Made by a program: the position numbers and the translations under genes. Shown here in pieces: positions 8,696 to 17,662 of a DNA stretch of 45,138 bases (within the stretch, counting starts at the first letter, position 1; each line of letters opens with the position of its first letter). Origin of the DNA: Lachnospiraceae bacterium UBA3732 (GTDB lineage Bacteria; Bacillota; Clostridia; Lachnospirales; Lachnospiraceae). The stretch is taken from assembly GCA_002372545.1 (NCBI GenBank), contig DFHD01000115.1, forward strand, positions 1-45,138. The letters run 5' to 3'. The notes under the pieces are model-generated. The model saw only the letters and a program-made list of their open reading frames with translations, was not told the DNA's origin and did no database searches.

Positions 8696-10060
8696 ATGAT
8701 CGAAGACAGGGAGTTTAATGAGCTGGTTGACAGGTATGTGAATTACTGCGCGGATGCGGGTAAGATCGATCAGGGACTGTACCTGACATACGATGTTAAG
8801 CGCGGGCTCAGAGATAAGGACGGTACAGGCGTCCTGACAGGCCTTACGGAGATTTCCGAGGTCAATGGCTATGAGATGCGGGATGGCGTCCGGACACCGG
8901 TGGATGGCATCCTTCGATATAAGGGCTATGATATCCGTGATCTGGTGGAGGGCTTCCACGGATCCAAGCATGGTTTTGAGGAAACCATATTCCTTCTGCT
9001 TTTCGGGGAGCTTCCCACAGAGGAACAGCTGAAGGACTTTCTGACGGTTCTGGGAGAGCTGCGTCCTCTTCCGGAGAATTTCAACAGAGACGTGATCATG
9101 AAAAAGCCCAGCCGGAACATGATGAATGTTCTGGAAAAATGTGTGCTCACACTGTATTCTTATGAGGATGAACCGGACCGGATCGATGTGAGGCACGTGC
9201 TCTGGCAGTCGCTCAGCCTGATCGCCCGTTTTCCGGTTATTGCGGCTTACGGCTATCAGAGCTACAGACATACCTTCTTTGATTCGAGTCTGATCATCCA
9301 CAGACCCAAGGCGGAGCTTTCCACGGCGGAAAATATCCTCCGTCTTCTTCGCATTGATACAAAATATACCGAGCTGGAGGCGAAGGTGCTGGATATATGT
9401 CTGGTGCTCCATGCCGAGCACGGCGGCGGAAACAACTCCACCTTTACCACTCATGTCATTTCCACCACGGGAACGGATACCTATTCCACCGTGGCCGGTT
9501 CTCTGGGCTCTCTGAAGGGACCCCGTCATGGCGGCGCCAATCTGAAGGTTCAGCAGATGTTTTCCGACCTGAAACGCAGTGTACAGGACTGGGAGAACGA
9601 GGACGAGATCCGCAGATATCTTTCCGCTGTCCTGGAAAAACAGGCCTTCGATCATTCCGGCCTGATCTACGGACTGGGACATGCGGTATATTCCATTTCC
9701 GACCCCCGGGCGGAGATCCTTCGCGGATATGCGGAAAAGCTTTCCATGGAAAAGGGATACGAAAGGGAATTTAAGCTCTACCATACCGTTGAGAGGATCG
9801 GTATCGAGCTTCTGACAGAGCAGAGAAAACGGCAGGGCAACCCCAAGCCGGTCTGTGTCAATGTAGATTTCTACAGCGGCCTGGTCTATACCATGCTGGG
9901 TATTCCCATTGAGCTGTTTACGCCCATGTTTGCCATCGGAAGGATCGCAGGCTGGAGCGCGCACCGGATCGAAGAGCTCGTCAATAACGGAAAGATCATT
10001 CGTCCGGCATATAAATATGTAGGAGAGAAGAGGGACTACCTGCCGATGGAGGAAAGGTAA
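8696..10060 (+). CDS. Citrate synthase
   Basis: Condenses oxaloacetate and acetyl-CoA to citrate. Catalytic residues are His242 (HAEHGGGNNST), His329 (GLGHAVY) and Asp391 (NVDFYSG). The CoA-binding stretch GSLKGPRHGGANLKV is present. Length is 454 residues from the preferred start. An in-frame ATG at 8657 would add 13 residues, but CAGGAGA (8684-8690) sits six bases before 8696 and no good ribosome site precedes 8657. With malic enzyme upstream this suggests a partial TCA branch feeding glutamate synthesis; aconitase and isocitrate dehydrogenase are not in the window. The stop abuts the next ATG. Confidence 0.93.
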   Translation: MIEDREFNELVDRYVNYCADAGKIDQGLYLTYDVKRGLRDKDGTGVLTGLTEISEVNGYEMRDGVRTPVDGILRYKGYDIRDLVEGFHGSKHGFEETIFLLLFGELPTEEQLKDFLTVLGELRPLPENFNRDVIMKKPSRNMMNVLEKCVLTLYSYEDEPDRIDVRHVLWQSLSLIARFPVIAAYGYQSYRHTFFDSSLIIHRPKAELSTAENILRLLRIDTKYTELEAKVLDICLVLHAEHGGGNNSTFTTHVISTTGTDTYSTVAGSLGSLKGPRHGGANLKVQQMFSDLKRSVQDWENEDEIRRYLSAVLEKQAFDHSGLIYGLGHAVYSISDPRAEILRGYAEKLSMEKGYEREFKLYHTVERIGIELLTEQRKRQGNPKPVCVNVDFYSGLVYTMLGIPIELFTPMFAIGRIAGWSAHRIEELVNNGKIIRPAYKYVGEKRDYLPMEER

Positions 10061-11137
10061 ATGTTCTGTAAGCATTGCGGCGCATCTGTTTCTGATGATG
10101 CGGATTTTTGTGAGAGCTGCGGGCGCCCTCTGGCCACCCAGCACTATCACACCAGAAAAAATGTCAAAGTAATGCATTATAAAAAGCTGGACAGGAAGCG
10201 GATCCTGCTCATCGCCGGCGTTGCGGCGGCTGTGCTCATCCTTCTTGGTGTTTTTTTGCTGACCGGAAAGAAGAAGCAGGAAAAGAAAACCTCGAACGGT
10301 GTCGTCCTTCCGGAAAGCGGAGCCACAATTACGGATGCGCCGGAAAAAGAAGCTACCGGGAATGATGCGCCGGAAGCCGGAAATGGGGAAGAAAGAGGAA
10401 CAGAGGAAGTCTCTCCGGAGGAGAAGCCGGCCGAAGATCAGCCCGGTCAGGGAAATGCCGGCTCCGGGAAGAAAAGAGATCAGTCGGAAAGCGTGAATAA
10501 TAAAACGCAGGCAGAGGAAAAGGCGGAGCGGGAGCGTCTCCGGATCGAAGGGCTGACCGATGAGGAAAAGACAGACCTTGGCATCTATTTGGAGCAGTAT
10601 GCCTCCTGTGCGGCAGACAGCGGGATCAGCCTCACTTATCTGAAATATACCGTTACCGATCTGGATGGAAACGGAACGGATGATTTCTGTGTATTATACA
10701 GCTATGAAAACCGGAATTCCTACGGGCTCCGGTTCTGGACATCGGATAAGGAAGGAAAAATACTGGAGGGAAACGAGGTCCTCGGGATATCTGTCGATAA
10801 GCTGAACGAAGCAGGGGGGCTCGGTGTTTCGGATTTTAGTGCGGAAAATATTCTTCTCTATCCCGGAGGCGTTTTGGATCTTACGGGAACAGGGGAGTAT
10901 CTGGTTACCGTAAACCGGGAGGAAATCGCTTTTGGAGAAACCACGGTTCAGGCCGGGGGACACGTAGTCGGGCTGCCCTATTCACCGGCGCCCGGCGTGT
11001 ACCGTGTGATCAGTATAGATAAAAAGGGAGAAATAACAGTATTGGGAGATGACCAGTCTCTTTATGAGGGGCTGGCAGGCATTCTGAAGGGAAACGGTTC
11101 GAAGGAAGCGGTAACGATTTCCTGGAAGGATTTTTAG
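10061..11137 (+). CDS. Zinc-ribbon, single-TM protein with extracellular domain
   Basis: A 358-residue protein. The first 25 residues form a zinc ribbon with two Cys-x2-Cys pairs (CKHC, CESC). A membrane helix lies near residues 48-68. An acidic, Gly/Glu-rich linker runs to about residue 165. A C-terminal domain contains a calcium-loop-like DLDGNGTDDF. The expected topology is cytoplasmic zinc ribbon and outside C-terminus. It starts immediately after the citrate synthase stop with GGAGGAAAGG upstream, and is followed 14 bases later by a longer protein of the same design. Function is unknown. Confidence 0.8.
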   Translation: MFCKHCGASVSDDADFCESCGRPLATQHYHTRKNVKVMHYKKLDRKRILLIAGVAAAVLILLGVFLLTGKKKQEKKTSNGVVLPESGATITDAPEKEATGNDAPEAGNGEERGTEEVSPEEKPAEDQPGQGNAGSGKKRDQSESVNNKTQAEEKAERERLRIEGLTDEEKTDLGIYLEQYASCAADSGISLTYLKYTVTDLDGNGTDDFCVLYSYENRNSYGLRFWTSDKEGKILEGNEVLGISVDKLNEAGGLGVSDFSAENILLYPGGVLDLTGTGEYLVTVNREEIAFGETTVQAGGHVVGLPYSPAPGVYRVISIDKKGEITVLGDDQSLYEGLAGILKGNGSKEAVTISWKDF

Positions 11138-11151
11138 GAGGAGCAGGCTAA

Positions 11152-13875
11152 ATGTATTGCAGAAAATGCGGAAGTCAGTTGGAGGCAGGCGCAGCCTTTT
11201 GTATGGTGTGCGGAACAAAGGTTGAGGGAGACTATCGAAATAGAGGACTCCGTGTGGAGGATTATGACGATGGTGAGGCCACGACAGTGGACGGCCGGGT
11301 CAGACCGCAGATGGGAAAGGATGAATTCCAGACAGATATCATGACGCCGGATATGATGCAGCCGGCCAGAGAAAGGCGGCCGCAGCCGCCGCATATCCAG
11401 ATGGGGGTTCCCGGTGCCGGCGTTCCCTATGGAAATACCGCAGAACAAAGCTTTGGTGAAACGGAGCGCCTCTCTCAGGAGGATATGCCGGAAAGCATAA
11501 GGAAGAGTCTGGCCGGAGAACCGGCTCCTTCGGATAAGACCGTATCCGGAAGAAATCCGCTTCTGAAAGGAAAAAAGGAAGAAAAAAAGAGCCAGGACAG
11601 AGATGTGGTCGGCAAGATGAATAAGAATGTGCAGACCATGGTCCAGCCGAAGAAAAAGCCGGTGAACAAAAAGAAGCTGGCCATTATCCTTTCTATCATT
11701 GCGGCCGTGCTTCTGATCACGGGCGGCCTGCTCTTCTGGTTCCTTGTGATCCGTGCGGATAAGAAATTTGACGATGAATTTGTCAATCAGCAGATTTATT
11801 CCGATATGCAGCTGAAATCCTACGGCGCATCCGGATCGAATGATTCTTATGTCGTTTCCTATGATTTTTCCGGGGACGGGATTCCCGGCCTCAGGGTCAG
11901 CGGAAAGCAGACAAAGACCATTTCCCTTCCGGGAGAGATCACTAAGATTCACAGCACGGGCGGTATTGCCATTGTAGACGGCTGCGCCTATACCCGGCTC
12001 GTCTGCGTGGATGACGGCGGAACCGAGGCAGTGGTGATCAAAGCGGATATCAAAAAGGGAAAGAGCGAGATCCTTTACCGCACCGGCCTGAGCGGCAGTA
12101 TTGACCTTACCGGCTGCCGGTTCCTTTCGCTTTTCTATGCAAAGCCGGACGGCTTCTATGTTCTGGAACAGGCAGGAGAGAATTACAGTCTGCAGAAGGT
12201 GGACTGGTTCGGCAAAAAGTCCGGAAAACCAAAGGCGACGGTCGGCAATGCTTTTATTCCCGGGATAAAGGGAGATAAGCTTCTGGCTGCGGATGAGACG
12301 AACAGCAATGTGGTTTCTGTTGCGCTGAAAAACGGCAGCACGGAAAACCTCTTTTCTCTCAGCGCTCTGCCGGAGGAATTCGGCAGACTGGCAACGCTCT
12401 ACCAGGCCTCCGCAGGAAAATATTATGCCTTTAATGAAGAGGGCGTTCTCTATGTGATCGAGGGCTCCACAGCACCCTCTGTAAACCGTATGATCAGCAT
12501 GAAGGAGCTGTCCTACAGCAGCGCTGACGAAAAGCTGAAGCTGTATGCGGATCCGGTTCTGGTCAACGATCAGAAAAATTATTATCTTCCCTTCTTCTAT
12601 GAAGAAAGTACGGGAAAACAGCAGGTCGGCCTCATCATGCTGGATGCGGAGCGCGGAAACCTGGGCGGCGAGGTGCTGTTCACCGAAAAGGGCGTGACCG
12701 GCATTCAGGTAAAGGGCGATACCCTCCGGATCGACTGCAGCGAAAGCGGATACCAGAAGGAGAATATCGCTGAGCGGCTGAGCGGCGATACCTTTGCTAC
12801 AGCGAGAGGCAATATGGAATCCGACCTGATGGATTACTGCAGCGGAAAGATCACAAGAAACGATCTCGACAGCAGTACAGGCGGACTGAAGGCGGCTGAC
12901 CAGGCTGGCTACTGCTATGTTACCGAGGCGGCTGACCTTTTGCAGGAGTCGGTGGATTACTACAACAAAGAAGGGTATCTCGGTGCGAAGAAGAGTGCCC
13001 TTGAAGCCATGAATATAGGCGCGGAGAGAAATAATATCTACACGGAAAAGTGCGGAAAGCTGATCGTTGCCGCCTGCCTGGATAAGGGTCTTCGCCATTA
13101 TCAGGAAATGGCAGAAGAGGCTTATGAGAATAACGATATGGAGAGATTCGGTGCCTGCATCTCCACGCTGGAGGCCCTGTATGAGGGTGATGAGGCGACG
13201 CTGGCATCCATTGCGGAATTTGCCGCGAAGTATGATTTCACTCTGGGCACCAGAGCGGAGGATCACGAGGCATACATGACCTTTATTTCGGAAAAGATCA
13301 TCAACCGGTCGGGAACGCAGGTTCAGGATAAGGAAGTGATCTATATTGAGGCTGACGGGATCCATGTGGTGCATTGTCAGGCTCTTGCTGTTGCGGATTT
13401 TGATAAAGACGGCCATGATGAGATGTTCATGTATACCGCCCGCGAAACGGTGGACGGCTCTGAGCCGCCCTGCGGAGAGGCCGCCATTTATGATATTCAG
13501 GATGGCGTGGTGACAAAAACAGTGTATGGAAGATCCGCCAGGATGACGCCTGTACGGCTTGATTTCTTCGGCGACGGAAATATCCGCGTGTCCGGATTCA
13601 GCGAAAATGATTATGCGGATATGTATATCGGCGTTACGCCGGAAAAGGCAGCGGCGCTTTCCTGCACTGAGGGACAGGTTTATTGTGTGAACCATGTGAG
13701 AGGCGAAGATAAGTATAATCAGTGGCGTGAATCGGAGACCGGCCAGACAGAGGTGTCTCAGCTGAACGGTGCGGAATTCAGTGAGCTGGAACAGCAGCTG
13801 AAGGCGGGAGGCGAGCAGGATGTAGAGCTTATCCCCTTCAATCAGTCGGGGCTGGAGAAGGCTCTCGGGGAATAA
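11152..13875 (+). CDS. Large zinc-ribbon, single-TM protein
   Basis: A 907-residue paralogue in layout of its upstream neighbour. The N-terminal zinc ribbon has CRKC and CMVC. A disordered Pro/Gly/charged segment covers about residues 30-170, then a basic stretch and one helix near 177-199 (IILSIIAAVLLITGGLLFWF). The remaining 700 residues should lie outside: a beta-rich region that may be propeller-like (about 220-560), a helical region (about 590-710), and a C-terminal part with the calcium-loop-like DFDKDGHDE. The start has AGGAGGAG nine bases upstream. No enzymatic motif is seen. A role in envelope sensing or assembly is possible but unproven. Confidence 0.8.
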   Translation: MYCRKCGSQLEAGAAFCMVCGTKVEGDYRNRGLRVEDYDDGEATTVDGRVRPQMGKDEFQTDIMTPDMMQPARERRPQPPHIQMGVPGAGVPYGNTAEQSFGETERLSQEDMPESIRKSLAGEPAPSDKTVSGRNPLLKGKKEEKKSQDRDVVGKMNKNVQTMVQPKKKPVNKKKLAIILSIIAAVLLITGGLLFWFLVIRADKKFDDEFVNQQIYSDMQLKSYGASGSNDSYVVSYDFSGDGIPGLRVSGKQTKTISLPGEITKIHSTGGIAIVDGCAYTRLVCVDDGGTEAVVIKADIKKGKSEILYRTGLSGSIDLTGCRFLSLFYAKPDGFYVLEQAGENYSLQKVDWFGKKSGKPKATVGNAFIPGIKGDKLLAADETNSNVVSVALKNGSTENLFSLSALPEEFGRLATLYQASAGKYYAFNEEGVLYVIEGSTAPSVNRMISMKELSYSSADEKLKLYADPVLVNDQKNYYLPFFYEESTGKQQVGLIMLDAERGNLGGEVLFTEKGVTGIQVKGDTLRIDCSESGYQKENIAERLSGDTFATARGNMESDLMDYCSGKITRNDLDSSTGGLKAADQAGYCYVTEAADLLQESVDYYNKEGYLGAKKSALEAMNIGAERNNIYTEKCGKLIVAACLDKGLRHYQEMAEEAYENNDMERFGACISTLEALYEGDEATLASIAEFAAKYDFTLGTRAEDHEAYMTFISEKIINRSGTQVQDKEVIYIEADGIHVVHCQALAVADFDKDGHDEMFMYTARETVDGSEPPCGEAAIYDIQDGVVTKTVYGRSARMTPVRLDFFGDGNIRVSGFSENDYADMYIGVTPEKAAALSCTEGQVYCVNHVRGEDKYNQWRESETGQTEVSQLNGAEFSELEQQLKAGGEQDVELIPFNQSGLEKALGE

Positions 13876-13906
13876 AGTATATCGGGCGGATCGGGAAGGA
13901 GAGGCC

Positions 13907-14794
13907 ATGTGGATTGCTGACAGATGGAAGGCGTATACGGTGCTGGATGCCTCCGGCGGTGAAAAGCTGGAACGGTGGGGCGAGTATACGCTTCGCCGGC
14001 CGGATCCCCAGGTAATCTGGAAGACGGAAGAGAATGAGAGACTTTGGAGAAGCTGGAACGGCTGGTATCATCGCAGCGACAGGGGCGGAGGCTCCTGGGA
14101 GTTCAGGAATCTTCCGGAGGAGTGGAGCATCGACTACAGTCTTCCGTCGAAGAAAAAGCTGACTTTCCGGCTGAAGCCTTTTCAGTTTAAGCATACGGGA
14201 CTCTTTCCCGAGCAGGCGGTGAACTGGGACTGGTTTTCCGGGCTGCTGGAGGAAAGGGCGGCAGAAGGAAAAAAACCTAAGGTGCTGAACCTTTTTGCCT
14301 ATACAGGCGGCGCAACCCTGGCGGCCGCAGCATCCGGAGCGGCCGTTACCCACGTGGATGCGGCGAAGGGCATGGTGCAGTGGGCAAGAGAAAACGCGGC
14401 AGTTTCCGGACTGGAGGAGGCGCCTGTGCGCTGGCTGGTGGACGACTGCCTGAAATTCGTGGAGCGGGAGATCCGCCGCGGAAACAGATATGATGGTATC
14501 ATCATGGATCCGCCGTCCTACGGCCGGGGACCGAAGGGGGAAATCTGGAAGCTGGAGGAAAATGTATTCCATCTCATTTCCCGTACGGCTGAGCTGCTTT
14601 CCGGTGAGCCCCTTTTTTTCCTGATCAATTCCTATACAACAGGGCTGCAGCCTGCGGTTCTGACCTATATGCTGAAGCTGGCCATTGAGCAAAGGCGGGG
14701 CGGCGTAACGGCGTCCTCCGAGATCGGACTTCCGGTAAAGGGAACGGATCTTGTTCTTCCCTGCGGCGCCAGCGGCAGATGGACAGGGAAGTAA
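13907..14794 (+). CDS. Class I SAM-dependent methyltransferase, RlmI-like
   Basis: A 295-residue methyltransferase. The SAM-binding motif NLFAYTGGATLAA lies near residues 127-139 and the acidic ribose-binding strand follows (THVDAAKG). The catalytic-region motif MDPPSYGRGPKGE has Asp201. These resemble RlmI-type 23S rRNA cytosine-C5 methyltransferases, but an N-terminal PUA domain is not evident, so RNA is a likely rather than certain substrate. It starts 31 bases after the previous gene with GGAAGGAGAGG upstream. It looks like the last gene of the run that began with MoxR. Confidence 0.85.
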   Translation: MWIADRWKAYTVLDASGGEKLERWGEYTLRRPDPQVIWKTEENERLWRSWNGWYHRSDRGGGSWEFRNLPEEWSIDYSLPSKKKLTFRLKPFQFKHTGLFPEQAVNWDWFSGLLEERAAEGKKPKVLNLFAYTGGATLAAAASGAAVTHVDAAKGMVQWARENAAVSGLEEAPVRWLVDDCLKFVEREIRRGNRYDGIIMDPPSYGRGPKGEIWKLEENVFHLISRTAELLSGEPLFFLINSYTTGLQPAVLTYMLKLAIEQRRGGVTASSEIGLPVKGTDLVLPCGASGRWTGK

Positions 14795-14960
14795 AGGCTG
14801 CGTTTTTCAAAACGTCATCAAAATGCATCATCAAAATGTTTTTTTTTCTTGAAAAATAATATCAAATCATGCGCCTTCCGTTATATATTGAATGTAGGAG
14901 ATGTCCGGGGGGATCCGCCGGACGATCAGACTTCAAACTATACCTGGGAGGGTGAAGAGC
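14795..14960 (+). other. Intergenic gap with A/T-rich repeats, probable transcript boundary
   Basis: This 166-bp gap holds two copies of CATCAAAATG (about 14817-14839), a run of nine T residues near 14839-14847 and A/T-rich sequence (TTGAAAAATAATATC, then TTATATATTG). It may contain the end of the long operon and the promoter of the GH16 gene, but I find no well-formed hairpin and no -35/-10 pair at proper spacing. Confidence 0.4.
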
Positions 14961-16433
14961 ATGAGAAAAACAAAGGGGGCGGCCCTGATCCTTGCGGCGA
15001 TGATGGTTCTCTGCAGCTGCGGGAAAAAGGCGGATACCACAGAAAAAACAGAAGCGGCAAAAGAGGCTGTGACCGAGGCGGAGACTTCAGCAGATACCGA
15101 GGCAGCTTCTGCGGATACGGAGGCAGTGACTGAGGCTGATACCGAGGCGGCTGCCGAGGCCGGAAAGAACGGCGAATATCATCTGGTCTGGGCCGATGAA
15201 TTTGACGGCAGCGAGCTGAACCAGGACGACTGGAATTATGAGACCCATGAAGCCGGCTGGGTGAATCATGAGCTGCAGGAATATGTTCCCAGCGCGGAAT
15301 ATGCCTATGTAAAGGATGGCGAGCTGGTGATCCAGCCCGTAAAGAAGGTAGAGGAAGACGGCACGGTGAAGTATTATTCCGGCCGTGTGAATACCCAGAA
15401 TAAGCATGATTACAAGTATGGCCGTTTTGAAGCCAGGATCAAAGTCCCGGAGGGCAAGGGCTTTCTCCCAGCTTTCTGGATGATGCCTCAGGATGAGGCA
15501 TTCTACGGACAGTGGCCGAAGTGCGGCGAGATTGATATCATGGAGGTGCTGGGCAATTCCACGAACGTTCAGTACGGTACCTTGCATTTCGGCGAACCCC
15601 ATACCCAGAGACAGGGAACCTACACCCTGAAGGAAGGGGATTTCTCCAAAGAGTATCATGAGTTCGCAGTGGAATGGGATCCCGGCGAGATCCGCTGGTA
15701 TGTGGATGGAGAGCAATTTTACCAGACCAGCGACTGGTTTACCGCTCTCGGAGGAGCAGAGAAGCCTTATCCGGCACCCTTTAACCAGCCCTTCCATGTG
15801 ATCCTCAATGTGGCCGTGGGCGGAGACTGGCCCGGTGATCCGGATGACAGCACGATATTTGATGAACGTGCCGCCATGTATGTGGATTATGTGCGGATCT
15901 ATCAGCGGGACAGCTATGATGAGAACGTGACAAGGCCGGAAAAGGTATTCAATGACAGAGAACCGGATGAAACAGGAAACTATGTAAACAACAGCAGCTT
16001 CAGCGAGGCTGAGGATCTGGATGACGAGAAGGACTGGAACTTCCTTCTCTTCAACGACGGCAAGGGAGAGGCAAAGATCGAGGACGGCGCCATTGTCATC
16101 ACCTCCACGAACGAAGGTACGGAGGAGTACAGTGTGCAGCTGGTTCAGCGCGATATGCCCCTTCATCAGGGAGAGACCTACAAGCTTTCCTTTGATGCAA
16201 AGGCTGATGAGGACCGGACAATCATTACAGCTGTGACTGCACCTGAGGTGGACTGGATCCGTTATTTCCCGGATACAAAGCTGGATGTGACAAAGGATTG
16301 GCAGACCTTCAGCTACACCTTTGAGATGAAGGAAAAGGATGATGATAAGGGCCGTGTAGAGTTCAACCTGGGTAAACAGGGCTCAACAGCAACCGTATAC
16401 ATTACAAATGTCAGACTGGAAAAGGCGGAATAA
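14961..16433 (+). CDS. GH16 beta-glucanase lipoprotein with CBM4/9-like module
   Basis: A secreted, lipid-anchored endo-beta-glucanase of the laminarinase/lichenase group. The signal peptide ends in the lipobox LCSC (Cys20). A linker of repeated Thr-Glu-Ala words covers about residues 25-70. The GH16 domain spans about 75-320 with the catalytic signature EIDIME: Glu190 (nucleophile), Asp192 and Glu195 (acid/base). A C-terminal module of about 150 residues resembles CBM4/9 beta-sandwiches. The start at 14961 is chosen because GGGAGGGTG lies just upstream and the signal peptide begins there; a longer frame reading back to 14901 lacks both. The GH5 gene follows after 19 bases, so extracellular depolymerisation and intracellular hydrolysis look coupled. 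Linkage preference (beta-1,3 or mixed) is inference. Confidence 0.9.
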   Translation: MRKTKGAALILAAMMVLCSCGKKADTTEKTEAAKEAVTEAETSADTEAASADTEAVTEADTEAAAEAGKNGEYHLVWADEFDGSELNQDDWNYETHEAGWVNHELQEYVPSAEYAYVKDGELVIQPVKKVEEDGTVKYYSGRVNTQNKHDYKYGRFEARIKVPEGKGFLPAFWMMPQDEAFYGQWPKCGEIDIMEVLGNSTNVQYGTLHFGEPHTQRQGTYTLKEGDFSKEYHEFAVEWDPGEIRWYVDGEQFYQTSDWFTALGGAEKPYPAPFNQPFHVILNVAVGGDWPGDPDDSTIFDERAAMYVDYVRIYQRDSYDENVTRPEKVFNDREPDETGNYVNNSSFSEAEDLDDEKDWNFLLFNDGKGEAKIEDGAIVITSTNEGTEEYSVQLVQRDMPLHQGETYKLSFDAKADEDRTIITAVTAPEVDWIRYFPDTKLDVTKDWQTFSYTFEMKEKDDDKGRVEFNLGKQGSTATVYITNVRLEKAE

Positions 16434-16452
16434 CGCGAGAAGGAGAAGTTTT

Positions 16453-17484
16453 ATGAAGAATTGGCCTGGCTACGAGCATGGAGTTAATTTTGGCGGCTGG
16501 CTGTCGCAGTGTGATCACACAAAGGAAAGATATGATACCTTTATCGGAGAAGCGGATTTTAAGACCGTAAGTGAATGGGGGCTGGACCATGTCCGGATTC
16601 CCGTGGATTACAATCTTGTGGAGGACGAAGCGGGAAACTATGTGGAATCCGGCTTTGTCTACCTGGATAACAGTGTTGCCTGGTGTGAAAAGTATGGTCT
16701 GAACATGGTTCTGGATCTGCATAAGACCTACGGCTTTTCCTTCGACCTGGGAGACAAGGAGGACGGCTTCTTTGACAGTGAAGCGGATCAGGAACGCTTC
16801 TACCGGCTTTGGGAGGAATTTGCAAGGCGTTACGGAAATATCGGTCCGCGGGTAAGCTTCGAGCTTCTGAACGAAGTGACGGATAAGGGCTATGCCGAAG
16901 CGTGGAACCGCATTTCCCGCACATGCATCGAAAGAATCCGGAAGATAGCGCCGGAGGTAACGATCCTTCTGGGCGGCTACTGGAACAATTCCATAGATGC
17001 GCTGGCTGATCTGGAGCCGCCGGTGGATGAAAATATCGTATACAACTTCCATTGCTACGAGCCGCTGGTCTTTACGCATCAGGGCGCTTATTGGATCCCC
17101 AGCATGGATACCTCCTTCCGGCTTTCCATCGATACGCCCTGCAGCGAGATAAGGCGCATTTCTGAGGAAATGTTTTCGGACATGAACGGCGGTTTTGAGG
17201 ATCTTGCCGGCTATGACGGACCCATTTCCGAGGAGTATTTTGAAAACTATGTGGCGGAGGGTATCCGCGTGGCAGAGGAGAGAAACGTACGGCTTTACTG
17301 CGGCGAGTACGGTGTGATCAATCTGGCCGATCCGGAGGATACGCTGAAGTGGTACAAGCTCTTCGGTACGGTGATGAGCCGGCATCATGTGGCCCGCGCA
17401 GCCTGGTGCTTCCGGGAAATGGATTACGGTCTGGCAGATTCCCATCTGGACAGTGTCAGGGATGAACTGCTGAAGTACATGTAA
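16453..17484 (+). CDS. Cytoplasmic GH5 glycoside hydrolase
   Basis: A 343-residue TIM-barrel hydrolase without signal peptide. The acid/base is Glu141 in FELLNEV and the nucleophile is Glu285 in YCGEYGV; GVNFGGWL at the start and VRIPVDYN are typical GH5 landmarks. GAGAAGGAG lies eight bases before the ATG. Without a signal peptide it should act on short beta-glucosides imported after GH16 cleavage, for example as an exo-glucosidase. No oligosaccharide importer lies beside this pair. The GH5 subfamily cannot be assigned by eye. Confidence 0.87.
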   Translation: MKNWPGYEHGVNFGGWLSQCDHTKERYDTFIGEADFKTVSEWGLDHVRIPVDYNLVEDEAGNYVESGFVYLDNSVAWCEKYGLNMVLDLHKTYGFSFDLGDKEDGFFDSEADQERFYRLWEEFARRYGNIGPRVSFELLNEVTDKGYAEAWNRISRTCIERIRKIAPEVTILLGGYWNNSIDALADLEPPVDENIVYNFHCYEPLVFTHQGAYWIPSMDTSFRLSIDTPCSEIRRISEEMFSDMNGGFEDLAGYDGPISEEYFENYVAEGIRVAEERNVRLYCGEYGVINLADPEDTLKWYKLFGTVMSRHHVARAAWCFREMDYGLADSHLDSVRDELLKYM

Positions 17485-17501
17485 TGAGGCCGGGGTTAGA
17501 G

Positions 17502-17534
17502 TCATATTTTGCCATGCAGGCATGTCCAAAATGA
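17502..17534 (+). terminator. Imperfect hairpin after the GH5 gene
   Basis: TCATATTTTGCCATGC (17502-17517) pairs imperfectly with GCATGTCCAAAATGA (17520-17534), and no T tract follows. It may stabilise or end the GH16-GH5 transcript. The rest of the gap to 17650 is A/T-rich; TTGAAA (17583-17588) and TATATT (17604-17609) are 15 bp apart, a weak candidate promoter for the next gene. Confidence 0.45.
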
Positions 17535-17662
17535 CCTTATGCCCCTTGTATCCCGGAAACAGCTGAATTTTAAAAATACTACTTGAAATACATACCGCTT
17601 TCCTATATTCTTATTTTGGGGCTTTTTGCAGTTTGCCCGAATACTAGAATATGGAGAGCAGT

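Noticed and set aside
11134..13908. 924-residue open frame on the minus strand
   Set aside because: It is antisense to the zinc-ribbon protein gene, which has a ribosome site, motifs and operon context. The antisense translation has no recognisable domains and arises from G/C-biased codon use.
14901..14960. Upstream extension of the GH16 gene to an ATG at 14901
   Set aside because: The extension has no ribosome site and would bury the lipoprotein signal peptide that begins at 14961.
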